Below, one piece after another: positions 34,144 to 45,295 of a stretch of 64,000 nucleotides of DNA. Source of the DNA: Bactericera cockerelli. Its lineage: Eukaryota; Arthropoda; Insecta; Hemiptera; Triozidae. The stretch is from assembly GCA_024516035.1 (NCBI GenBank), contig CM044959.1, forward strand, positions 20,418,525-20,482,524, written 5' to 3'. The translations under genes and the position numbers were made by a program. Below the pieces are notes generated by a model, which was not told where the DNA came from, ran no database searches, and was given only the letters and a program-made list of their open reading frames with translations. The stretch's first letter is position 1. Each line of letters begins with the position of its first letter.

Positions 34144-34180
<37 letters not shown>
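34024..34180. repeat. Segment between poly(T) and poly(A) tracts
   Basis: A T run at 34024-34049 and an A run at about 34147-34180 enclose about 100 bp of unrecognised sequence. It may be two retroposon tails facing outwards or an inverted pair; the body has no match in the window. Confidence 0.5.
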
Positions 34181-34184
<4 letters not shown>

Positions 34185-35002
34185 TAAGTCCGTTGTCATT
34201 TGCTATGACAGTAAATTATCGTAATTACAAATTTAGTTCAGAAGTATTTTCTTAGGAAAATGGAACATTCTTGGGTGACATCAATTTTACACGAACATTA
34301 TTTGACCCTCGTATAAACGGTTAAAATATTCACCTATATTTTCCTAATGGAATAAGTTATAAAGTTAAGATAGATTGGCAAGTCCTTGCGTGATTGGCAG
34401 GGTTAAGACATGACTATTCACATCGTCAATTCTAGATGGCAAACTGACAAAAAAGCACTTTCACATTTTCCAGAATTTCAAAGTTTTCCGGGAAACTTTG
34501 GAAAAGTTTTACTCGGACTATCACGAACCTTTTTATATATTCTTACAGAAATCAGTTTAGCCTTTTTGATTGAAGCTTTTAATAAAGAAAAATAATAATA
34601 TTTTTGTCCATAATTTATGAATACACTAGTAAAAGTAACGGTAGCGATAGTTCATACGGAAGAATTTTACTTATACATAATTATACTGTATACATAAGAT
34701 GTAGGAATCTAGCACATAGTTCTAGCTTATCGATCAGCATGAAAATCGAGGACGGGATGGATAAACAAGATCAAACACTAAAGTTTGAGTCACAAAAACT
34801 CCTAGACAATACCCTATTATATCTGAACATAAAGGCAGAGTGGTTGACAGGCGTGGGTTCATTTCCAATAATTTTATGACATAATCATGGTTTTCCAAAT
34901 TTTACTTCCAATTTTTAGTTTGTATCTCCCTAGTTTTTAACAGGCTACAGGTAAGAGCCATAGATACAGATAAAGTAAGTTCTGATTATTTAAAAAATTG
35001 CT

Positions 35003-35182
35003 TGCCAGCGTCGATGGCGCGTTGAATGCAGCGGTTCTAGTAGGATCACCTAAGTTAAGAAACGTCCAGCGAGGTGAAGATTTTGTGATGCGGGCATTCC
35101 GGCCCTATCCAGGCTTAGTGAGGTTACTGTGGGTAGCGGGTTTGTGAGTTTCCTGCGTTAAATCGAAATTTAAAAAAAAAAA
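35003..35182 (+). mobile_element. 5S rRNA-derived SINE (forward)
   Basis: It starts gccagcgtcgatggcgcgtt and continues gcagcggttctagtaggatc, acctaagttaagaaacgtcc, agcgaggtgaa, again following 5S rRNA. The body has gtgggtagcgggtttgtgag and an A-rich tail. Its head matches the reverse copy at 18327-18520. Confidence 0.78.
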
Positions 35183-35529
35183 TATCTTACTGATATATTT
35201 GGGAACAACTATTCTAATTCTGACGAACAAGTCGTGTTTATGAAAATAAAATTCCTTCCACCAACTTCTCTTTGTATTTCAAGTATTATCATTGTTATTA
35301 TTATAGTACCGACATCACTACCACTTTCATCATTAAAAAGTTAATGGATGATATAAACATTTAATAAGAGAAAGTAGCCATCATAAAAGTATTAAGGATC
35401 TCAGAGCAGCTCTATAACAGAACTCTTTTCTCCAGATGAGAAATTGTTCGTAATATGATTTGTCTCTGTCCCCCTCCCTCCTACACCCCTAAGTTTTCTC
35501 AGCAAAAATGTACTTGAGAAAAGAAGATA

Positions 35530-35645
35530 CACTCAACTTGTCTCTCTCCTTATTTTTTCTCCTTTTCGTTCACTCTCCTGTCTCTCTCTCTCTCCACTTC
35601 TGCTTCATTCCGTCTTCCTTAACTCTCTCATTCTATCTGCAAGAG
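35530..35645 (+). repeat. CT-rich tract
   Basis: tctctctctctctccact-type sequence. No gene. Confidence 0.7.
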
Positions 35646-35819
35646 AAAGCGAGAAGAAAAAGGATTCATTCATTTCATAAGCAAAGGCTTAGACAACTCA
35701 CATGCGATACACCACGGGCACAACTGTAAGTTTATTTCGTTAGGGTTCTTAATATCTCTAGACTCAATCCCTACTCAATCCTTAACCCGTCACTAGGTTT
35801 ATTCTTATCCTTTGACCTC

Positions 35820-36460
35820 GGTTCTAACCCCAGCAAGGTAAAAAAATCTGTATTTTAGATGTCCGGGGTCCACTTTTAACTCGTGAGGAAAAATAAGTGG
35901 GTACGTGTAAGAGTATCAGAGGTGGCATTACGAGAAGGAATATATTACTAGGGTAAATGATGTGTTTAAGGGTTTCGTTATACTGAGTTACCCACAAAAG
36001 TATACTAACATAACATAGTATATATATAATACATATACGAACATAAAAGAATATCTTCTGTTGATGTAAAAGTTCAAATTCAAGGCATAAAAGTTCAAAT
36101 TCAATTCAGTGGTGACATTATGAGAAGGAATATGTCACTAGGGCAAAAAATGTGGTTAGGGGTTTCGTAATTCTGAGCTACCCACAAAAGATGTGTTATA
36201 CTAACAAAACAAAGACATGCATACACGAACAAAATAGAATATCTTCTGCTGATGTAAATTTTCAAATTCAAGGCAGACCAGTGGTGGCATTATAAGAAGG
36301 AATATGTTACTAGGGCAAATGGTGTTGTGGTTAGGGTTCTCGTAATTCTGAGCTACCCACAAAAGTTGTTTTATAATAATATAACAAAGTACATGTCTAC
36401 ACCAACAAAACGGAATATCCCTTCTGCTCATGTAAAAGTAAAAGCTCAAGGCAGACATGA
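35820..36460 (+). repeat. SINE-like body amplified in tandem (~165-bp units)
   Basis: Three units (about 35920-36070, 36110-36255, 36280-36430) share ggtggcattacgagaaggaa-tat, tactagggcaaa, ctgagctacccacaaaag and gaatatcttctgctgatgta. The first part, ggggtccacttttaactcgtgagg, matches the body of the tRNA-headed element at 43392-43690, so this is probably a family-4 SINE with its 3' body tandemly repeated. Confidence 0.65.
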
Positions 36461-37077
36461 GAGGGGTTTAGGAAACTCTCTCCACTTAGGTGCTATCCAT
36501 CAATACCTTCCAATGCTTTCTTGGGAAGAAAAAGCTCTATTAGAGAAATTAAAAGGAAAATTTTTGATGCATGCACTAGCTTGTATTTGTTTAGAATTTC
36601 AATTTTTGGAGGAGGGTAGGAATGAGAGAGAGAGATAGAGAGAGAGAGAGAAAGGGAGGGAGAAAGAGAGAGAGAGCAATAGCAAAGGGAGGGAGAGAGA
36701 GAGAACACAAGTTTCACGGCAAACTCTGCTTTTGACCTCATTTTCAAAATGTACCTTTTACTTCTCCTTCTACTTCTCATTCTCCTTCCATTTCTCCTCC
36801 CCCCCCCTCCCCCCTTCTTCCTGTATATGTTTCTTTCTAGACGGGTTCTTCTATTTTACATTCGATAGTATTATATTTGTCTTGAGATATCGGAAGTAAT
36901 GTGTTTGATTTAACAAACTTCCTCATGTTCTGACTAGCGGACAACTATACGTGGCGCACTATGGTTCACATTACTATAACTAATAGGTTCTAATAGGAGT
37001 AAGAAAAATGATCTATTATTGTTTTTTCTCCCTTTTTATTAGTACCTATTATAGAGGCCCTGAACTCAAAAATAATA

Positions 37078-37238
37078 CTAAGGGCCAAATTATTAAAACA
37101 TAATTAGATAATTATAACCTAAGTAGACACTATCCCTTGATTTGAGCTATAGTGGGCTGTGATTGGTTGAAATTCCGACTTGAGGTTGTGTGGGTGGGGC
37201 TTAGCTTAACTTTAATCCTGTTTCATAACGTGACCCCT
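37078..37238. mobile_element. MITE-like element with ~24-bp inverted ends
   Basis: Ends aagggccaaattattaaaac and ctttaatcctgtttcataacgtgacccct are inverted and diverged. The internal ggctgtgattggttgaaatt matches 53310-53330 of a second copy (53237-53425). Confidence 0.6.
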
Positions 37239-37429
37239 AGTAGCCTCTAGGAGTTCTCTAAAACCTAACAGATAACATGCTGTAGTTTCGGGTGACATCA
37301 GTATTATAGCTGACACCCGATTTTCATTATGAGGCCACAGCACTCACTGAAGCAAAACAGTTTCCTCTCCAAGCGGTGACAGGACAGACCAATAATCATG
37401 CTATACGCTGTCATTGTTTCCCATTTAAT

Positions 37430-37725
37430 TTCTGAGCCTTGACAACCCCCTCTCTCCTTCTCCCCCTCTATCTATTTCTTTCTTTTTTTCTCTCTCTCCA
37501 CTTCTCTCCCTCTCTCTCTCTCTCTCAAACCTATGTATTTACTATCTATTCTTCTCACTCTATCATCCCCCCTTTTCCTAAAATTATGTTCTCTCTTTCT
37601 CTCTCTCTCTCTCTCTTTCTCATACCTATCTATTTACCATCTATTCTTCTCATTTTATCCTCCTTTTCCTAAAATTATGTTCTTCTCTCTATCACTCTTC
37701 TTCCTTCATTTGGATATAATTATTA
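37430..37725 (+). repeat. CT-rich tract with ~120-bp duplication
   Basis: Polypyrimidine sequence in which cctatctatttac-atctattcttctca and ttttcctaaaattatgttct occur twice. The frames with runs of Ser/Leu are artefacts. Confidence 0.75.
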
Positions 37726-37908
37726 TACATAGTATGACCCTCTCTCTATTGCCACATTATCCCAAAATCCTCTACCCCTAACTTCTCCTATCAAAGCGTG
37801 CTATTCTGAATACCATGTAAATATTACGAGTAACGTGTATGTAGGACATTGTAGACGGATACATAATCTACTCTCAGATAGTTAGGTACGACACTAATGA
37901 ACTACCTA

Positions 37909-38035
37909 CGGCGGACTTGTAACCCGGAGGTCGGTGGTTCAAGTCCCGGTTTCAGCGTAGATTTAGTAAAACGAATTTGAGTAGTTGTGATATCACGAAA
38001 GTGACTAACACAAATATGATAACTTTTAAAAACTT
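37909..38035 (+). mobile_element. tRNA-derived SINE, family 3
   Basis: It begins within the tRNA head at ggcggacttgtaacccgg, then ggtcggtggttcaagtcccg (B box) and the body gatatcacgaaagtgactaa, cacaaatatgataactttta. The A-box half is missing. Confidence 0.78.
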
Positions 38036-39332
38036 TAAACTAATGAACTATCTACTAGCTACGGTCTGTCTGCATTTGAATTGAAAGATTTTTCTGTCAA
38101 ACTATACTGCTCTTTAACACCAATGTGCGTAAATTTGAACCATATCAGGCTGGGTGAGCTTTGAGCTTTATTTGTATAGCTTTTTTCTTTCTTTTTTTTT
38201 TATCACTTTCAAGTGCGTGTGATAATACGTCTCTTCTAAAATCTCAACATGCCTTGATCTTGCATCTTATCTTTGGGCATAGACTAGAATTGACTGGTTC
38301 TGGGCGCACGAGTAGATATCTATCCAACTTTTATGTCTCAACATTCCAAAAAGTATCATTCTCTTTATTTTTGCACTCTCAAAATTTCAAACACTTCCCC
38401 TTAATGTGTAAAACCTCTTCGAACATACTCAAATCGATATCTGCCTAAATTTTCAAGATGCTTCAACGCCCCCCTTGAATGTCATTAAAAGCTATAAAGT
38501 GCCGAAAGGAAAATCATAAAATAGGACCATAATATTTTTCAAAAAACCTAAAAGAGGAAAAAACGGGAGACTTTGTATAGAAAACAAAAAAAGACAATAA
38601 TAAGGTTATACAAGGCAGGCTCCTCGTCTGTAAAAACTTTTGGAAATTTTGAAATGAAAATTTATTTAATTCCACCGAAAGTTTAGTTTTGAAATAATTT
38701 GAAGATATATTAAGTAGGTATACAGTTAAAAACACCTTAGAAGAAATGATTTTTTCACTTAAAACATAATATGTTTTAATTATTGTTATAGTGTTGCTTC
38801 CAATAATTACGAATATTAGAATTCTAATATTAGTAATTATTGAAAAAGTCTGCAGCACGCATGAAATATACGCGTAGTTTTGCCTTGAATTGTACGCGTA
38901 GTGCAAGCCTTTCTGCAAACGTGTATCCAACAAAATGATTGATTAGTTTCACGTGTGAAGCAAACTTGCTTCAAGTTTGTCGTCTTGCAAGTCTGTCCGC
39001 ACGCTTGTATTTTTTAATGAAACAAGCATAAACAAGCATGAAAAGAACACGCTGCAAACGTATTGTGCTATCTGGGAATAGGCTTCAGAGTGGAGGACAG
39101 GAAAATTTCTACAATAGAGATACCAGATCTAAAATAGCAATAGAAATAGATGAGTACTGCCACCATGTCAGAAGCTTGGTTATGCAAAACTGGAAGTCCA
39201 TTCCATTAGAATCGGGTCCCCTGCTAGAGAAGTTTTGACCCCATGGTTCTCTAGAGCTTGACTTTCAGCCCACTAAACACCAAAAACTCCTCGCCCTCCA
39301 CTTCTAACTAATAAAAATTAAAAAACACGTTG

Positions 39333-39455
39333 AACACCATGAAACCCACTGGTGGGTTTCATGGTGTTTTACTAATGTTCCGTGAAAGTCACCGGTGGGT
39401 TTCATCCAGATTTTTCAGAGCACACAATGATACTCAGTCATGAAACCCACCGGTG
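39333..39455. repeat. Perfect hairpin and repeated ATGAAACCCACYGGTG motif
   Basis: Positions 39333-39349 (aacaccatgaaacccac) and 39352-39368 are exact reverse complements around a 2-nt centre. The same core recurs inverted at about 39389-39405 and direct at about 39438-39455. The hairpin lies about 250 bp, and the last motif about 160 bp, downstream of the donor of the 39616-39695 SLO2 exon. Confidence 0.88.
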
Positions 39456-39615
39456 ATCTAAATGGGACATAATTAAATATCCCAACTTTGTCCCATGTAA
39501 AAAAAAGCCTCAGTGTTCAACGTGTTAAAAGAAGCATAGATAATGTACGGATACTCAATATTGATGTTCATATTTAAGATGTTAATTTTGTCCAAAAGAC
39601 ACTTTTTAGACTTAC

Positions 39616-39695
39616 TTGAACGTTGATTCTTTATAAAATAAAGCTGCAGTCTTTCTTTGAACGTGTTTTCATTGACATAGTACTCTACGCGGACC
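39616..39695 (-). CDS. SLO2: SLO2 exon: conserved pre-S1 cytoplasmic segment
   Basis: The 80-bp exon encodes residues 1-26 of the reconstructed fragment, starting [20 protein letters not shown] and ending IKNQRS. This block is almost invariant between vertebrate KCNT1 and insect SLO2 and lies just before S1. The acceptor is ttacag|G and the donor is TTCAA|gtaagt. One base at the 5' edge completes a codon from an unseen upstream exon. The final A joins the GT of the next exon to make Ser27, giving the family motif NQRSSLRIR. No upstream coding exon was found between 39696 and 64000, so the N-terminus lies farther away or in an unrecognised divergent exon. Confidence 0.93.
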
Positions 39696-39888
39696 CTGTA
39701 ATCCAAACAAATAAGAAACACAACATTAGTATAAAATTATTAATATTGTACCAGTAAGTCAGAAAAGAATTGAGAGATTATAAGTAAATTGGAAAAGTTA
39801 AGAGAAAGATGAAGATCGTTAGAAATTTTCCTATGACACATTATGTTATTATTATTATTATACAACGTCCGTGTGTACTGGGTCTGCG

Positions 39889-39950
39889 TGGTGTGTGTGT
39901 GTGTGTGTGGTGTGTATGTGCGTGTGTGAGGTGTGTGTGTGTGTGGCTTG
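39889..39950 (+). repeat. GT microsatellite
   Basis: Interrupted (GT)n. Confidence 0.9.
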
Positions 39951-40019
39951 CTACAGGCTGCTAATTCTATAGGAATTTCATTAATTTAAGTAATCATACT
40001 ATGTGAATTCCAAAAATAA

Positions 40020-40135
40020 AAAGTCGACCTTATTCATTTGAGTATGTGATCACATAATAATAAGAAACTGCTTTCAGTAGTATCCTCATCTTGTGGTTAT
40101 CTTCCACTTAAGATTATTCTATTATTATTTTCATC
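40020..40135 (+). mobile_element. Degenerate family-2 SINE tail
   Basis: It shows ttcatttgagtatgtgatca, cataataataag and ggttatcttccactta and a tta tail, aligning with the 3' half of 29671-29878. The tRNA head is absent. Confidence 0.5.
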
Positions 40136-41024
40136 ACATGAAAATTTGTAACCACTTTTTTTCCTAGGATAACATTTTATTATTACTATTTTTAATATAT
40201 TATTATTACTTTTTTTCGTGCAAATATTTGCAAAGATATTTTTATAAATCCCAAGACAAAAACATCTAGTGCTTCTTTTCTTGTTTTTTCTTCGAAAGTT
40301 CTTAAAAAAGTTTTCGACATACCTACAAAGATTTGAAGAAAAACTTCTGTCGCGGCGTCGAAGGTATGTACTTATTTTTGTCGTGAAGATTTTTTTCTCT
40401 GTTTTATTGTAAGCGGTAAGAAAAGTTTGTTCCTTTGGAAACCCAAAACAATATCTTGGGTTAGGCACCTCAAGGTATATTCTATCATACGTATAAGAGT
40501 GTCTTGTCTAAATACATGTGTAGATACTCCTATCATTCAGACGGGCCTGAATTTTACAATTCAATTATAGAAAAAACTCTTTCAATGTAAAATTTTGAAG
40601 GGGGGAAAAAAATAAAAAAAATAAGAAAAATAATATAGCAAAGTACGAGAAGTGAGTAGCTTCAAAAAATTCAATTTTTATACATTTTACCATCTCTCGT
40701 TTTTACATCTATGAGAAACGAAATGAAAATTTGAAATAGCACAAATTCTCAAAATGTATTTTGTTCATGTATTTTTCTTAAGCAGTTTCTGTTGCTATCT
40801 CAAGTAACAAGTGCTTGAAATTCAATCAGTGGAAGTATGAGAAAAACCCTAACCATAGGAAGTATGATTTTATACAAAAATATAAAAAAATAGAATACCG
40901 ACATATTTTTTATAATGATATTTTGATTCATTTCTGAGATCTCAGCATAGGATTCATAGGTATGGGTAGTATTTATACGTAGAAATTTAGTGTGAGAGAA
41001 AATGAGAGTGATGGTAAAACAATA

Positions 41025-41059
41025 GAAAGAAAGAGGGAGAGAGAGAGAGAGAGACCGAG

Positions 41060-41145
<86 letters not shown>

Positions 41146-41150
41146 TTAAT
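41025..41150 (+). repeat. GA then GT microsatellite
   Basis: (GA)n at 41037-41060, then about 70 bp of (GT)n, then (GA)n again. Confidence 0.95.
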
Positions 41151-41439
41151 CCCGTTTAGAAACAATACACAAAGAGAAGTGAAAAGAGAAAATCCTGCAG
41201 CTGTCAGGTTTAACCAATACTCCTGTGGGATTATTTTGTATATCTCCAGATTCTCCAGGGATTTGTAATAAGAAGACTGTCACTTGTCGCTCAAAGTAGA
41301 AAGAATATCTCAGCTACAATGATCACCTGAACATCTAGTAATACATTTTCTCACTTTTCTGTTGATACTGATCACAGATATCAGAATATTTTTCTGTCAA
41401 TACACTATCTTTTCTTTGTGAACTTTTTTTTCCGATTTA

Positions 41440-41700
41440 TCGGCGCTTTAACAAGGCGATAAGCCTGTCGTTCACGCCAGATCCTCGAGTTATATTTTGG
41501 GAAAATGTTGGTGGCTTTGAGGAATGTTATAAGAGAGTCATTTCCCAACTGGTCATCTAGCAAGGAGGGTGTAGAGGGAGAGAGACTCGATGGTGCTGAA
41601 GGTCCGGGCATGTCATAATGTGTGAGACGGATAGTTCGTCAACAAAGTGGCAAGAGGGTTGGGGCGAGCTAGTAAATAGGTAACTGTATGCAAACCTATT
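41440..41700 (-). pseudogene. C-terminal remnant of a jockey/CR1-like LINE
   Basis: The minus strand reads CHFVDELSVSHIMTCPDLQH in one frame, then SLLDDQLGNDSLITFLKATN IFPK in the next. This resembles the end of jockey/CR1-type ORF2 (xLTVEHILxxCPxxxxxR...LGxD..LIxFLKxTGLxxKI). A frame change and loss of upstream domains show it is dead. The family label is tentative. Confidence 0.5.
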
Positions 41701-42399
41701 TGTGAACTTTGTCTCTGACTCAAACCCCAAACTCCTGACAGATACTGAAGTAAAATAAAAGTCCAGAATAAGACACACATTTGCAGGTTTCTCTAGATCT
41801 AGATGCACAACAAGACGGGATACTCCAAAGCAACACCAAATACGAACAAGAACCTTGCCGTCTACAAAAGTGGAGCAAATAATGGTATCAAAAAGTGTTT
41901 CAGTATAATTGAGATGATTGTTAAACTTGGTCTAGGGTAAGTAGGTAAAACTATTAATTAGTAATAGAGATTGGAAATATTTATAAAATAAAATGCAAAT
42001 TTGTTCCTAATATGTATGTTCAATTTCTTTATTCAATGGTCATTGGATATCATTATGATTCATTGTACAAAAAAAAAAAAATGCTAATATCTAAAATATT
42101 CATAAAAAAGCTTTAGCCCGGACTCATCCATTAAACTAATTTACATTTTGAGCTATGTCTTCATAATTCTTTCAGTAAATTTTCTCTCTTTATCTTATTT
42201 TTTTTTCTCTCCTACGTCTTTTCTCTTGCAATTCTTTTCCTTGATTTTTTTATTTCTCTAGAACCCCCATTTTTTTCACCAGCACCCTCAGAAGAGTGTG
42301 CGTACGAAGTGGGGCAACCTTGTAACGAGATTAGTAAGGCATGAAGTAATGCTGGAACGGGGTAGAGGAGAAGTAGGTTGAGAGGGGAGTTAACTATCC

Positions 42400-42845
42400 A
42401 TGAAAAATGAGGCAATTTATTCAGTTGAATCAGTTGAGACAGAGAGAAGAGGTATGGAGAGGAGAGGAAATATTGAACAGAAATTGTGAGGGAAAAAGGC
42501 GGAAGAATGAAGTGTATAGAGAGAGAAAGAGAATTGTAGAACTGAAGAATAAGAGAGAGAATAAAATTGTAGGATGGAAGAATAAGAGAAAGAATTGTAG
42601 GATGGTAGAAAAAAAGAGAAAATTGTAGGATGGTAGAATAAGAGAGAGACTTTAAGAATGGAAGAAAATAGAGAGAATTGAGGATAGAAGTATAGGAGAA
42701 AGAATCATAGGATGGCAGAATAAGAGGGAGAATTTTAGGATGGAAGAAAAATAGAGAGAATTGTAGAATGGAAGTATAGGAGAGAGAATTGTAGGATGGA
42801 ATAATAAGAGAGAGAATTTTGGGATGGAAGAATAGGAAATTAAGG
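42400..42845 (+). repeat. Imperfect ~30-bp tandem repeat (gaattgtaggatggaagaataagaga)
   Basis: About a dozen imperfect purine-rich units run up to the ggagcgcggtagcgctcc hairpin at about 42844. A few related units occur again at 47451-47515. Confidence 0.8.
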
Positions 42846-43315
42846 AGCGCGGTAGCGCTCCGACCCGCCAAGTCAATCGAAATAGTTCGCGCGCTACCTA
42901 GAGTATACTATACGCGACAGCATAAGTAGCACATTTCGTGTAGTTGTAGGAGAAAAAGTACAAGTGATGGAGGAAATTGAACTACATATACAGATTGGGG
43001 CACGATAATAGACAAGCTTTTAAAAAAGAAACATCGAAATCGTTTGAGTTAAGTTGGTCAAAACCACACTCTAAAAACGTCATTTTTTTTCAAAAAATTC
43101 TGCTTCTTCTTTGACGTTGACCGCTCTACAGCCAAAACGACTGGACCGATTTTCATGAACAATGGCTCATTTTTTTTCTTATGGGTGGTAGGTGTGCCTT
43201 TTTATGGTTTCATTATCCCAAAAGCTACCATTTGGCCGTTAATTAGGAAAAGGATCATTTTCAGAGAACAGAATAACATTGGAGTATAGATATTTAATCT
43301 AGTTTATTATGTATA
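42844..43315 (+). mobile_element. Unclassified element beginning with the hairpin GGAGCGCGGTAGCGCTCC, copy 1
   Basis: It starts with a perfect 7-bp-arm hairpin. It shares gtagcacattt-tgtagttgtaggag, caagctttt-aaaaagaa, cgtttgagttaagttgg and ttgaccgctctacagccaaaac with 45296-46215. It ends near gtatagatatttaatctagt. The 5' hairpin and sequence style suggest a non-autonomous DNA element, class unknown. Confidence 0.7.
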
Positions 43316-43391
43316 TACCTATTCACTCACAAACCTTTCAATCCACATGTCCCGATGTGAAATTGTGTAAAGGTATACTAACCCATAAATA

Positions 43392-43690
43392 GTCGCCGGT
43401 GCTGAGTGAGTTAGCACGCTAAGCTTACCACGCATGGTGACCTGTATTCGATCCCCAGCTGGTCAGGAATTTTTCTGCACATTACTTGGGTGTTTGGGGT
43501 CCACTCATACCTCATGAGGAAAAATGAGTAGTTACTGAATAAGTAACGACCAGTGGCGTTACCAGAGTAAAAATAAATTAATGTAATTGAATTTGAAAAG
43601 TAATGGAGGCTCTTAGTAATGCTGCGCTACCCACAAAATTTGCGAAGAGGCCTTGTTCTTGACCTCAAATAAATTCATACATACATACAT
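43392..43690 (+). mobile_element. tRNA-derived SINE, family 4
   Basis: The head gtgctgagtgagttagcacg-ctaagc (A box) and gtgacctgtattcgatcccc (B box) is followed by gcacattacttgggtgtttggggtccactc and cctcatgaggaaaaatgagt, ending near gctgcgctacccacaaaatt. The body matches 35880-36010. Confidence 0.65.
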
Positions 43691-44095
43691 AGGTATATTA
43701 AACCTGTAATGCCCAAGGAGTGAAAAAGACAAGATTTTTTTTCCTTCTAAAATGTTTGTTATATTAGGTTCAAAAATGTAAAAAAAATCTGTAGTACCCA
43801 CTGTAACATAATATTATGTATGTCTAACATGAATGTCATAAATGTTTGGGGACCTTTCTAAGTAGGAAATGTAGAAGTTTCATAGAAAACTTTGTAAAAG
43901 CCCCTACACTACCTAATACCTATTCCTAATTAGGAATGTAGGTACCTATTAGGTATATAGGAAGTGAAAGGCTTCCCTCCCTATCCAATTCTCTCTAGTA
44001 AATATTTCTTTCGCTGGCCGCTAAAAAGTTTATTATACAAAGTAAAGTAAAGTGAAGCTTTTATGTGTTGCAAAAACCACGTGTTAACATCAACA

Positions 44096-44508
44096 GTTCA
44101 GTTAGCTCAGTAGTAAAGGCGGCACAGTGTGAAGGTAGAGATGCTAGAGGTCCGCGGGTTCGAAACTCAGCTGGAACGTGACAGTTTTTTTTAAAACAAA
44201 ATACTCTTTACTTATTTTAATTTTACATAATTTAAATTTAGTGAGTTAATGAGGTACTATTACCCTTTTTGTTGTGGGTTGTGTTGTACCTCATTTATAA
44301 TATACAATAAAAAATTAACAGTTAAAAAAAATATATATTTATACATTTATTACTTGAAAAACACAATAAGCTTCGTTCTCAGTATTCTTTTACAGAAATT
44401 AATTGTAAAAATACATAGTTATCCTCCCATTTGGGGTTTTTACCACATAATAATACATCTTGGGCATACTGCTGGAATAATGGGACTTAAAAGTCCTAAT
44501 TATTATAT
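44096..44508 (+). mobile_element. tRNA-derived SINE, family 1, split by an insertion at about 44185-44412
   Basis: The head, from gttagctcagtagtaaaggc to ggttcgaaactcagctggaa and cgtgacag, ends at about 44184. The family body resumes at about 44413 with acatagttatcctcccattt and continues to ctggaataatgggacttaaa. The 228 bp between are AT-rich, start with a T run, and are absent from other copies, so they are a later nested insertion. Confidence 0.75.
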
Positions 44509-44736
44509 CTGACATAAATTAAGGAAATATGTTCAGGGTGTACCCACTATCTGAACCAGTTGAGGGTCTCATCTGGATAAAATGAATGGCACCACACAGT
44601 ATCCTTGTAAAAATCTGTGACAAAGGGCCAATTTATGAAACGGGAATAATTTTAGAATAACCCGGACTATCTCTCTAATCGTTCTTCGACTTAAGGGAGG
44701 GTCTCGCTTGTTATCTTACCTTCTTTTAAACATAAT

Positions 44737-44835
44737 TAACCGAACACAGTGAGAACGAACTCACTAAGTGAGGTTCTGTTTTAACTTGGGTACTGGACGA
44801 ATTGGCTTTCGTTTGTCTGTCTGAAACCTAAGGGG
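44737..44835 (+). repeat. Dispersed repeat ccgaacacagtgag...ctggacgaatttggctttcg, copy 1
   Basis: It shares aaccgaacacagtgag, cctcactaagtgaggttctg-type hairpin sequence and tggctttcgtttgtctgtct with 45131-45232 and 48296-48385. Confidence 0.7.
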
Positions 44836-45130
44836 GCCGCACTGTGGTAAAAAATCGATAAAGAGCCAAAAAAAAAAAAAAAAAAAAAGGCCGGTTGATA
44901 TGTTTTAAATAAAACTTATCGAGTGGGGTATTAAATAAAAGGTCACGATGTCCTCATGCTTGATTGAACATTTATAATGCGATAGTTGAATCTGTTTGAG
45001 GTTTACTGTTCAAAGAAACACTAGTAAGTTATTGTTGGATGGAAGAGCTTCTTTCAGGAGAACCCTGCCATGTAAAAGAAAGCCAAAAAATAATAATATT
45101 GACGTTACAAAATGTAGGACATACTATTAT

Positions 45131-45232
45131 TAACCGAACACAGTGAGGGAGCGAAGCGACCTCACTAAGTGGGGTTCTGTTTCAACTTGCAAACTGGACG
45201 ATTTGGCTTTCGTTTGTCTATTTCATAAATAA
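45131..45232 (+). repeat. Dispersed repeat ccgaacacagtgag, copy 2
   Basis: The segment cagtgagggagcgaagcgac-ctcactaag forms a small hairpin. It then runs ggggttctgtttcaacttgc as in the other copies. Confidence 0.7.
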
Positions 45233-45295
45233 GGCGAGATCATTATTATAATAATAAAATGCTATCATTATTATAATAATAAAAATTATAATTTA

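Larger units (their letters stand above)
5714..39695 (-). other. SLO2: SLO2 potassium channel gene, internal part (8 exons, 7 complete introns)
   Basis: Eight minus-strand exons join into 327 uninterrupted residues that match SLO2/KCNT channels from the pre-S1 cytoplasmic segment to the start of RCK1. Intron lengths from 5' to 3' are about 12.9, 1.4, 1.0, 4.4, 0.7, 7.3 and 5.3 kb, all GT-AG. SLO2 channels are tetrameric plasma-membrane K+ channels opened by cytoplasmic Na+ (and Cl- in some homologues) through C-terminal RCK domains; that function is known for the family and not shown here. The 5' exon(s) and the rest of RCK1/RCK2 were not found and are presumed outside the window. Nearly all the intron sequence is transposons and simple repeats. 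Confidence 0.93.

Noticed and set aside
38514..38933. 139-codon minus-strand frame as a gene
   Set aside because: AT-driven Ile/Phe/Ser/Lys composition, no recognisable motif, and no continuation into known SLO2 sequence.
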